Below, piece after piece: positions 56,063 to 64,000 of a DNA stretch of 64,000 nt. The DNA comes from Mimachlamys varia (lineage: Eukaryota > Mollusca > Bivalvia > Pectinida > Pectinidae), in assembly GCA_947623455.1 (NCBI GenBank), contig OX392542.1, forward strand, positions 16,375,625 to 16,439,624, in the 5' to 3' direction. Each line of letters starts with the position of its first letter. Position 1 is the stretch's first letter. Below the pieces are notes generated by a model. That model ran no database searches. It was not told the origin of the DNA and was given only the letters and a program-made list of their open reading frames with translations. A program made the position numbers and the translations under genes.

Positions 56063-56187
56063 TTATAAGTAATGTCGGCTTGGAGTTTCCGATGATATAG
56101 CTGCCAGTTCATTGTCAAACGTAAAATATTCGATGGCACTGTTACATGTTGCTGAGTGTCCAGGGTAAAGAAAGGTCAGGACACATG
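56063..56187 (-). CDS. Possible third exon of the - strand secreted gene
   Basis: On the - strand, after ATTAACAG, a phase 1 reading gives CVLTFLYPGHSATCNSA, IEYFTFDNELAAIS and ends in a stop at 56,063. The phase matches the donor of the exon at 59,365, and joining makes an 82-residue precursor with two Cys. The acceptor lacks a good pyrimidine tract, and the intron would span a minisatellite and retroelement. Confidence 0.25.
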
Positions 56188-56214
56188 CTGTTAATCTAGT
56201 TCGGTTAACGGTTA

Positions 56215-56465
56215 AAGATGAAGCAACACATACATATGCTGCACCTTTAAAATTTAGTGATAGATACAGTATGCCGAAAAATGAATTAAACTGCATTATA
56301 CAGCTGTTTCGTCCTCCTATGACTCTTCAGTGTTGCTAGGGGCCAACAGGTTGGAATCCAAAATTTCTAAACTAATGTAGAAGCAGAAGGGTCAGGTGCG
56401 TGAAAGCCCATTTAATTTATGAATTTAGAAGTAGAATTAAACTAGTTCTGCATAATTTCAAACTA
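56215..56465 (+). repeat. Repeat family B copy
   Basis: AGATGAAGCAACACATACAT to TTCTGCATAATTTCAAAC, including CAGAAGGGTCAGGTG. Right third missing. Confidence 0.82.
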
Positions 56466-56701
56466 CAGCGTCATAAATAATATGAAATAGACAGGCGAAT
56501 CAGTCTGAACTGCATCGCAGCAACCGTTGGATTCCTTATATGATTTAATTGTCAGTACTCGGGTTCATTGATCATGTAGAAGGCGTAACCGTTTTAACAG
56601 TTCAAAATACAATTCCTGTTGATATGAATCTAAGAATTAATGACAAGTATAGCACATAAACTAATTAAATTAAAACTCAATGAAAGTAAGTACGAAGTAT
56701 G

Positions 56702-57631
56702 AACAAGGAAATAGGTACAGCCTGAAACAGTACAAGGAATAGGCACAGCCCTGAAACAGTACAAGGAATTAGGTACATCACTGAAAAGTACAAGGAAACA
56801 GGTACAGCCCTGAAACAGTACACGGAAATAGGTACAGCCCTGAAACAGTACAAGGAAAAAGGTACAGCCCTGAAACAGTACAAGGAAATAGGCACAGCCC
56901 TGGAACAGTACAAGGAATTAGGTACATCCCTGAAAAGTACAAGGAAATAGGTACAGCCCTGAAACGGTACAAGGAAATAAGTACAGCCCTGAAACAGTAC
57001 AAGGAATTAAGTACATTCCTGGAACAGTACAAGGAATTAGGTACATCCCTGAAAAGTACAAGGAAATAGGTACAGCCCTGAAACAGTACAAGGAAATAGG
57101 TACAGCCCTGAAACAGTACAAGGAAATAGGTACAGCCCTGAAAAGTACAAGGAAACAGGTACAGCCCTGAAACAGTACACGGAAATAGGTACAGCCCTGA
57201 AACAGTACAAGGAAACAGATACAGCCCTGAAACAGTACAAGGAAATAGGTACAGCCCTGAAACAGTACAAGGAAATAGGTACAGCCCTGAAAAGTACAAG
57301 GAAACAGGTACAGCCCTGAAACAGTACACGGAAATAGGTACAGCCCTGAAACAGTACAAGGAAACAGGTACAGCCCTGAAACAATACAAGGAAATAGGTA
57401 CAGCCCTGAAACAGTACAAGGAAATAGGTACAGCCCTGAAACAATACAAGGAAATAGGTACAGCCCTGAAACAGTACCAGGAAATAGGTACAGCCCTGAA
57501 ACAGTACAAGGAATTAGGTACATCCCTGAAAAGTACAAGGAAACAGGTACAGCCCTGAAACAGTACAAGGAAATAGGTACAGCCCTGAAACAGTACAAGG
57601 AAATAGGTACAGCCCTGAAACAGTACAAGGG
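56702..57631. repeat. 30 bp minisatellite, about 31 units
   Basis: The unit AAGGAAATAGGTACAGCCCT plus GAAACAGTAC is 30 bp. A 29 bp variant with ACATCCCTGAAAAGT is scattered through and itself recurs as a block. Because 30 is a multiple of three, all - strand frames stay open until a 29 bp unit shifts them, giving long periodic frames (YLFPCTVSGL repeated) that are not evidence for a protein. Confidence 0.95.
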
Positions 57632-57649
57632 GAAAACACTAGAGGCTCC

Positions 57650-57843
57650 TGGCCCTGGTTTCATCAACGTTCCTTATCTTAAGGAAACTCCTTACCTTAA
57701 AAATCTCTATAGGAAAGCATTACAGAAATTAAGGCGAAAATCCTTAGTTAAGGAACCCCCTTTAAATTCTGTTATGCTTTCCTATGGAAATTTTTAAGTA
57801 TGGAGTTTCATTAAGTTAAGGAACGTTGATGAAACCGGGGCCA
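57650..57843. mobile_element. 194 bp fold-back MITE
   Basis: TGGCCCTGGTTTCATCAACG at the left pairs with CGTTGATGAAACCGGGGCCA at the right, and pairing continues through CTTAAGGAAACTCC and CCTATAGGAAAGCAT-like arms to a short centre. It sits directly after the minisatellite. Confidence 0.92.
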
Positions 57844-59070
57844 GAAGAGTAAGCGTTTTCTGCTTAGTAAATGGCAACACCACCATGTAAATTAGGTCTC
57901 ATCCAGGTAAATGACTAAGCTGATAAGAAAGAAAATGCCAGTCAAATAAAGCCGTCACACGAGCCCCAATGATACGTTTGAAGCCCCTCTGGATAAGCAC
58001 TTGGGACAACCGGAATGCTTCTTCAATCATGTACTTGACAATAATGAGCTTATGGGAGAGTTATTTTCCAAAAACAGGAGGACGACGATACCAATATATG
58101 ATATGGAGCTATCTTGGAAAATACTTTATAAAAACCTTAAAGCTTAGACGAAGTATACCGAAGAAGATACATGTATAGTATGAATGATAAAATTCAATGT
58201 TGACAATATTCATCGGAGGAGAGATTTCCAAACAGACTATCGGAATTCCCATTGGAACATACAGTGCCCTCACCTAGCTGACGTGTTTTTTCTGTTTGGG
58301 TTTTTTTCTTCATACGACGCTGAATTTATGGAACAGCTAATCAGGACAAGAAACAAAAGCCTAGTCAAATCTTTTAATTTCGATTTCAAATATATCGACG
58401 ATATGATGTCTATTAACAACAAGATGTTTGCTAATCATGTCGATCGTATAAACCCTTCTAAACTTGAAATAAAGGTCACAACAAACTCTTCTACATTAGC
58501 TGTTTACCTCGATTGATCTTGACATAAAATATAGTGAACATGGACAGCTTACTACTAAGCTTTACGATAAATGCGACGACTTCAATTTTCCTATCGTGAA
58601 CTTTCAATTATTTCGTTATTCTAGGGCTTGCTCTAAATATCGAGATGTTCGTGATAGATGTCGTCTGCTGACAAACAAACTTACTACACAAAGATGTGAG
58701 AGATGCAAATTGATCAGAACTATGAGTTATTTGGTCTTTATCTTTGTCTCATTGATATAATATTTTGTATCTGTGTGATATGAAGATGAACGCTTTTGAG
58801 TATGCTCATTAGTGTGTTTGCTTGTCGTGATTGAGAATGATGACTCGGTTCTCCCTTTGATGTTTACTTAGACGTGACCAAGATTTGAATGGCTGGTGGC
58901 GTCGATGAAGATGAACACATGGTCTGCTTCTCTTACGCTTTTACAAGGTGTTTCATGTTAATATTTCCTTTGTAAATATTTTGCTCCAAGTTCAATCGAT
59001 TTTGAGTACGGACTTGAGTACGGTTATGTTGACGCTTTCGTATTCTCTTTTATTTTTATTTTTCACTTTC
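57844..59070 (+). mobile_element. Retroelement R13: reverse transcriptase fragment with catalytic YIDD, plus tail
   Basis: The longest copy. GRRYQYMIWSYLGKYFIK (58,096 on, then a stop), IKFNVDNI, a frameshifted palm segment with HLADVFFL, YDAEFMEQLI, SFNFDFKYIDDMMSINN, FANHVDRINPSKLEIKVTTN and YLD in one 110-codon frame (58,184-58,516). Then, out of frame, a DDFNFPIVNF-like and LLTNKLTTQ segment, and the family tail to 59,070. The YIDD box is the RT catalytic motif. Stops and shifts make it inactive. A short - strand tail scrap lies at 57,844-57,915. The class (Penelope-like, LINE or other) cannot be settled here. Confidence 0.82.
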
Positions 59071-59364
59071 GAGGTGTCAGCCTAGTGTCTGCGAAAACTA
59101 TTATCTTGATATGTAGGTATAGGACTGCGTATTGTTATATTACTATAAGTGGCATTACAGCAAATTGTAGAAGTGTTCCCTTGTAACGAAAGTATTACTT
59201 AAATTCGTTCTCTTTTGCAAAGTGAAACCGCTTGACCCAACATTAGCTTAACTAACAAACAAACTTTAATTTGACATACGTTATAATGACTCGCTCTTTA
59301 CAATAATTCGGAACCTCTCTTCTTTTTCTTACACCTGATATGGTCGGTAACAGTTTTAACTTAC

Positions 59365-59451
59365 CAAGAACCGACGAGTGTCCACCAGATTCCATATGCA
59401 AATCATCAATTGAGGTTGTCATCTCGTTCGCCAATACTTTTGTTGTTACGA
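59365..59451 (-). CDS. - strand secreted gene, second exon
   Basis: 87 bases, symmetric phase 1, with strong donor GTAAGT and acceptor TTTTGTAG. It completes the signal peptide and starts the mature chain NEMTTSIDD. Confidence 0.48.
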
Positions 59452-59844
59452 CTACAAAATATTACGTTGTCATCGAAGTAAAATATGTATGCAAATATGC
59501 ATCAATTGTAAAACAAAAATAAGGTAATCAACCATACAAAGTGTGTTTATTATGAACCGTGCCACTACTCAAATGAGATCATTGTGGCTACAGTTAAAAA
59601 AATATTATTATTGTAAAAGAATTTATGAATTATTTCTTTTCGAAGATTAATTACAAAAAAGTTTTGATCGATCAAATCTTGCGCAAAAACATATAACTCA
59701 CTAGGAAAAATACACAAGTAAAAAAACCGAGTTGACCAAGAAATTTTATCCTACACGACAAGCTTAATGAAGTGAACTGAAAGCAAACTAAAATAATCAT
59801 GCCTTACCTAGGATAGTAAGAAGAAGCACCACTAAGGCATTCAT
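59365..59844 (-). CDS. Small secreted protein, 5' exons (- strand)
   Basis: Exon 1 (59,844 to 59,808) reads MNALVVLLLTIL and ends CTAG|GTAAGG in phase 1. Exon 2 (59,451 to 59,365) begins after TATTTTGTAG and reads VVTTKVLANEMTTSIDD, LHMESGGHSSVL, ending G|GTAAGT in phase 1. Joined, the hydrophobic core runs across the junction and finishes KVLA-NE, a good signal peptidase site, which supports the splice. A TATAAATA on this strand lies 127 bases before the ATG. The mature part is acidic and Ser/His-rich with no recognised family. A third exon may be at 56,187-56,063. It resembles the EGF-like gene only in layout. Confidence 0.5.
59808..59844 (-). CDS. - strand secreted gene, signal-peptide exon
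   Basis: ATG at 59,844 with 12 codons of almost pure Leu/Val/Ile and a strong donor (GTAAGG). The overlapping + strand frame that starts at the same place is judged a shadow. Confidence 0.52.
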
Positions 59845-59970
59845 GGCGGTTAGTTGTCCAGCCGTAGATCTAGGTCAAACTCAAGTTTTCAGCACTATGG
59901 TATCAACGTCTCTGAGTTGCTCCGTTTATCCGAAGAAGCATTTACAGCAACTAGTCATGTCAGACATTAA

Positions 59971-59978
59971 TATTTATA
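59971..59978 (-). promoter_or_regulatory. TATA box of the - strand secreted gene
   Basis: TATAAATA on the - strand, 127 bases before the start codon, leaving room for a leader of about 95 bases. Upstream (60,070-60,235) lies an array carrying CCAAT motifs. Confidence 0.42.
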
Positions 59979-60069
59979 CACACAGTTGTGACAAGAATAG
60001 ACATGAATCGATTACGAGCAGTAGAATCCCGAACATCACAACGAAACCCAAACCCAGAACAGAGCGCAA

Positions 60070-60235
60070 GCTATAGACTAAAACCAACCAATGGGTGAAA
60101 AGAGCACTAGCTACAGACTAAAACCAACCAATGGATGAAAAGAGCACTACCTACATACTAACACCAACTAATGGGCCAAGAAAACACTAGCTACAGACTA
60201 CAGTGTACCAACCAATGGGTTAAGGGGACACTATT
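60070..60235. repeat. Four-unit array with CCAAT motifs
   Basis: CTACAGACTAAAACCAACCA and ATGGGTGAAAAGAGCACTA recur with a period of about 45 bp. Three units have CCAAT and one has CTAAT. It lies 90-260 bases upstream of the TATA box on the - strand. Confidence 0.8.
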
Positions 60236-60370
60236 CCTTAGTTATTGTCGATGCAATAACGCAGGTTTCATGTAATGTAGGTTTGAAACCACGCAATAAA
60301 TGTTACGACTGAGTAAAGCGATTTACAATTCAAAAAAATCTTACACGAATTTTCTAGAAAGATTACGTAA

Positions 60371-60431
60371 CACACACACACACACACACACACTCACCCA
60401 CACACACACCCACACACACACACACACACAG
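60371..60431. repeat. CA microsatellite
   Basis: An almost pure (CA)n run with two CCCA interruptions. Confidence 0.97.
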
Positions 60432-61279
60432 GCTAAGTTTTATATAATAGTTTATAGTTTTTTATAAGGAATAGTTGTAAACACTTTGATCTGGTTTAGA
60501 GATATTCTATGTACTTAATACGCGTATAAGATAGTGGTATGGTTTATACTCTATGCAGAAGTATGATGTTTGTTTTTTTCAAACACTATAGGACAGTAAT
60601 GATAAAATGCTAACAAAATGATGAAAAAAAGCAATTATGGTTATTTTACGATGTGCACGTAGGCATTACCGACCCAATGAATTAGTATTGCACTCTAAAT
60701 CTTAGTATCTATACTCGTGTTTAAACATGTTTGTTGACAGCAGATGTCATGGTTGGTCACGGGCGGACTGGAATAAATCACAGAATTTCCTTTTCAGATA
60801 TTATAATGATTCTTTAACTTCACAGTCGTGATCAAACACGTTTCGTTCTTGGTTCCGATTTATTTTAAAATTGCTTGAGCACTTTTAATTTAAAAAATTG
60901 TATAACAATTCATTTTGTTTGTATTATAATGCTGTTCAGAGTGACGGAGCACAAATTTATTAATCAACGAATATATTTATTGTCAGTCGGTATATGAAAG
61001 GCTGTTTTTTTTCTCAAAAGATTATGCATAAGCAATTCGCCAGGTATTAATATAGTCTCTTATGCTATATCATTTGTGATAATATGATAGTATCTTAAAG
61101 GGTCGATTAACTAGCTTTGCAACATTTTGAGGCAACAATAATGAATTCAACACATATTTACAAATGTGAATATACAAGTGTCAGTTTCTTTAAGCCCTGT
61201 GTTTGGTATATTTTCCATTGATTCAATTGTGACATCAAACCTAAGAAAAAAAACATGATTTTCGCATACTCACTGATGT
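60432..61279. other. No gene recognised
   Basis: AT-rich, without exon-like frames or repeats shared in the window. Confidence 0.4.
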
Positions 61280-61530
61280 CTCAACTTGTTTACTTAATTT
61301 ATACAGCGCAATAACAGCAGATGAAACTCTAACATCTAAATGGGGTGTATACTTTCTGCGATTAAAGTTTCTATTTTGTATTCATAAGTATATCTGGTGT
61401 AGTTTTGACTGTCCCAGTCGTAACTATGAGGACGCTACATCATTTGGGATCAAACCTAGCTGAGCATTATCCTAGGTCACACATTCACAGATTGACGTCG
61501 GATTAAAAAAACCCTTCACATACACAGAGT
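61280..61530 (+). repeat. Direct repeat E, copy 1
   Basis: CTTGTTTACTTAATTTATAC to TTGACGTCGGATTAAAA. Copy 2 at 62,516 is shorter by a deletion in the ATTAAAGTTTC block. Confidence 0.88.
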
Positions 61531-61554
61531 TGTCACTTATTTCAAGTTCAGAAG

Positions 61555-62135
61555 GAGTTTTTACGATCGACTAGATCAGCAACAAACACAACAAACTCTC
61601 CTACATCTTAACTCGATCTTTACATAAATTATGACAAACGCGTGTAACTTACTACTAAGCGGTAGGATAAACGTGACGATTTCGATTTTTCAATCGTTAA
61701 CTTTCCCTTTTTTGATAGTAACATCCCAGCTTCTCAATCATATGATTTTACATGTCGCAGTTGATTCGTTAATCTTGGGCTTGCTCTAAATATCGAGATT
61801 ATTGTGATAGATGTCAAAAGTTGCCGAGGAAACTTACGGCACAGGGATTCATGTTGATAAAGACTATGGGCTAGTTCTATGGTCGCAAACTTGATCTCAT
61901 CGAGAAATATTCTGATATGAAAATGGACTTTTCTTAGTTTGCTTATTAGTGTGCTTACTTGTTGTGATTGACAATGTTGACTCGATTCTCATTTTGAGGA
62001 GTGAAGCTTATTTGGATGTGACCAAGATTTGCATGGCGGGTGTCGTCGATGAAGCAGAAGACGCTTTCTTTTCCGGAATTCCTGGTCTTATTCTCTTGTA
62101 CTTTTGCGAGACGCTTTGATATCCTCTGATTTTTT
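61555..62135 (+). mobile_element. Retroelement tail R14
   Basis: Decayed reverse transcriptase C-terminus (TTTTTCAATCGTTAACTTTC, GCAGTTGATTCGTTAATC), then the tail with GGCGGGTGTCGTCGATGAAG, ending near TTTGATATCCTCTGATT. It lies between the two copies of direct repeat E. Confidence 0.8.
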
Positions 62136-62515
62136 TCCAGCAGCTTCCTCTGAGATTTACTAACAACATAACCCACATATTCTACTTACAAACTAAACAG
62201 TAATTGTTCGATCATGACCTTTCACTTTCTTGAAAGTTACATTCCTGCGTCAAGCGCCTATAGCTTATACAGGTGGCAGATTGGGGTTTCAAGAGAATTG
62301 ATGCAAATGTAATGACATTTGGGAAACTCAACTGCACTCAATGAATCTTATATCAGGGGTCTTTGTTTTGTTTTTGTCAAGTTTTATGGTGTATGATATA
62401 ATGCCTCAATACACTTTGCAATTTGAATTTTGACCTAAGAAATGACATCCATCCTTTCACAATCAGCAATTTAAAAACAAACACGTATTGTTCTTTTTAA
62501 ATAGGTTTTGTTCTG

Positions 62516-62730
62516 TGCAACTTGTTTACTTAATTTATACATCGCAATAACAGCAGCTGAAACTCTAACATCTAAATGGGGAGTATATACTGTCTGCTAT
62601 CTGGTGTAGTTTTGACTGTCCCAGTCGTCACTATGAGGACGTTGCATCATTTTGGATAAGACCTAACTGAGCATTATGCCTAGGTCACACAGACTTGACG
62701 TCGGATTAAAAGCCCCTTCACATACATCGA
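62516..62730 (+). repeat. Direct repeat E, copy 2
   Basis: Same order of motifs as 61,280-61,530 (AACAGCAGCTGAAACTCTAA, CCCAGTCGTCACTATGAGGA, TTGACGTCGGATTAAAA). The spacing between copies is about 1.24 kb. Confidence 0.88.
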
Positions 62731-62899
62731 CTTTTCATACGAGTCCGTATGGATTGCCGACCCGTAGCCAATCGCAAGCATCATTAAAAAAACTCGCTGG
62801 TATCTGTAAATAGCTCATCATAACGCGCACACACTCTTAAGGATTCGGGAAAGGAGAGGCAAATTAACGACATGTCAAAACTTTTCTAACGATTGTCCA

Positions 62900-63570
62900 C
62901 GGATAGATTTTTCCGTAAATAACTCGTAAATGAGTCGTAACAATCCGTAAGTATCGTAGATCGTTGACAATTACACGTAACAATCCGTAAACTGGTCGCA
63001 AGAATCGCTCAATGACTCGTTACAGTTTGTATTACGATTTGCTTACGGTTAAATAACGATTTGTTTACGGGTTATTATGCGTGCATTATGATTTCATTCA
63101 GGTCGTGTTACGATGGCTTTACGGATTATTACGAATTATTACGAGCACTTAACGTGTTGTTACGAGTGCATTACCAATATATACGTACATGTATACTTTA
63201 CGATATAAGTTTTTGCAATCTGTTTATTTCATATTCCCTGTTGGAAGTCAGGTGTCAAATGATGTTGCATAGGAAACACTTTTGCCAAAAAACACGTAAG
63301 GAGTCATAAATACTCGTTACTAATTTGTAACTACTCGTAACAAAACGTAAACAGGTCGTGACGAACACGTCATAGCTTCTATAAATAGTAAAATTCCGTA
63401 ATATACTTGTAACAATCCATACAAAGCTCGTGAAATGCACGTAACTTGCTCGCGTTTATCTGTTGGAACTTCCCGTGAACCAATCGTGGAATGTTGTCGT
63501 AAAGACGTCTTAATAACTCGTGTTAAATCGTAAATAACACACAATAACTCGTAACAACTATTAAATCGCT
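62900..63570. repeat. Field of CGTAA/TTACG motifs in orientation blocks
   Basis: About two dozen CGTAA or TTACG pentamers occur in 670 bases. CGTAA dominates at 62,930-63,010 and 63,290-63,560, while TTACG dominates at 63,020-63,200. No fixed period is seen. Outer sequences CCTTCACATACATCGACTTT (62,730) and the inverse of AAAATCCGTGCGTGTGAAG (63,640) are loosely similar, so it may be the inside of a large fold-back element. Confidence 0.7.
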
Positions 63571-64000
63571 CTTAAAAGTGGCCAAATTGTTAGGATCCGT
63601 GTACTCTAAGAATTTTTGCGATCCGTTAGCACTTGTAAGAAAAATCCGTGCGTGTGAAGTCAGCATTTCTCATGTTCGTATCGTCTTTCAAACTTTGTAA
63701 AGATTTCTTTTGCTCTTATGTTGTTTGTTTGATTCATAAAAACATGCTAGAATTGGTAATTACGACGTTTTCTTATTTTTCAACTCCTTGCAATTGATGT
63801 GATTTCTTCGTTGTATAGTCAGGCGACTTTATAATGGTTTTCAATCAGTGTTCATTTTTACCCTTAGTTATATTTCTACAAAACGTATCAATGCAACATC
63901 AAGTAAACTTGAATCATCATTAATGCCTTCCAATTTTATATTTGATCTTGATTCGAAGATCTAGTAGCTCGATCAATATCGTTATCTTTTTTACTTTTAT
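63571..64000. other. No gene recognised
   Basis: AT-rich end of the window. No exon, repeat or RNA gene is seen. Confidence 0.4.

Noticed and set aside
56778..57667. - strand frames of up to 249 codons repeating YLFPCTVSGL
   Set aside because: The 30 bp unit keeps every frame open; three overlapping frames have the same periodic text. A repeat artefact.
59843..60076. 77-codon + strand frame starting MAVSCPAVDLGQ
   Set aside because: Antisense to the signal-peptide exon and leader of the - strand gene, which has better promoter and splice support; the frame runs into the CCAAT array.

Overview
This window is animal nuclear DNA, most probably from a bivalve mollusc. It is AT-rich, with short exons separated by GT...AG introns full of interspersed repeats. 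There is no bacterial-style gene packing, and it holds repeat types familiar from bivalves: a GTCC-rich element with a central tandem array, fold-back MITEs, and many copies of an FxYIDD-type reverse transcriptase tail. The species assignment is inference; no database was searched.

Positions 1-16,560 hold the 3' two thirds of the trifunctional purine biosynthesis gene GART (GARS-AIRS-GART) on the + strand. Eleven coding exons (44-15,615) join in frame into 642 residues and a stop: the end of the GARS domain, all of AIRS and all of the GAR transformylase domain. The introns carry four copies of a TTAA-flanked MITE (one split by a second fold-back element), a pearl/HINE-like element, a SINE with a tRNA-like head and a 4.2 kb minisatellite. 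The terminal exon has seeded its own minisatellite directly after the stop codon.

Positions 16,560-43,800 are repeat-rich with no complete gene. They contain about ten of the window's fourteen retroelement tails, a 375 bp interspersed family, a 53 bp hairpin array and several fold-back elements. A possible TATA box with a first exon lies near 25,000. A 760 bp tandem duplication (31.6-33.1 kb) carries a promoter-like stretch and a short exon pair that could encode a mitochondrial presequence.

Positions 43,800-55,250 hold a small + strand gene: a signal-peptide exon, an EGF-like exon and a Thr-rich mucin-like exon, all joined by phase 1 introns, then a 3' terminal exon with polyadenylation signals. 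Its introns contain a MITE and a broken Mutator-like transposase.

Positions 55,250-64,000 contain a 30 bp minisatellite, a fold-back MITE, the best preserved reverse transcriptase fragment and a second small secreted-protein gene on the - strand (TATA box, signal-peptide exon, second exon, possible third exon). The window ends in an unusual 650 bp field dense in CGTAA/TTACG. GART makes IMP-pathway intermediates in the cytosol. The two small secreted genes share architecture (signal peptide, phase 1 introns) but no visible functional link to GART.
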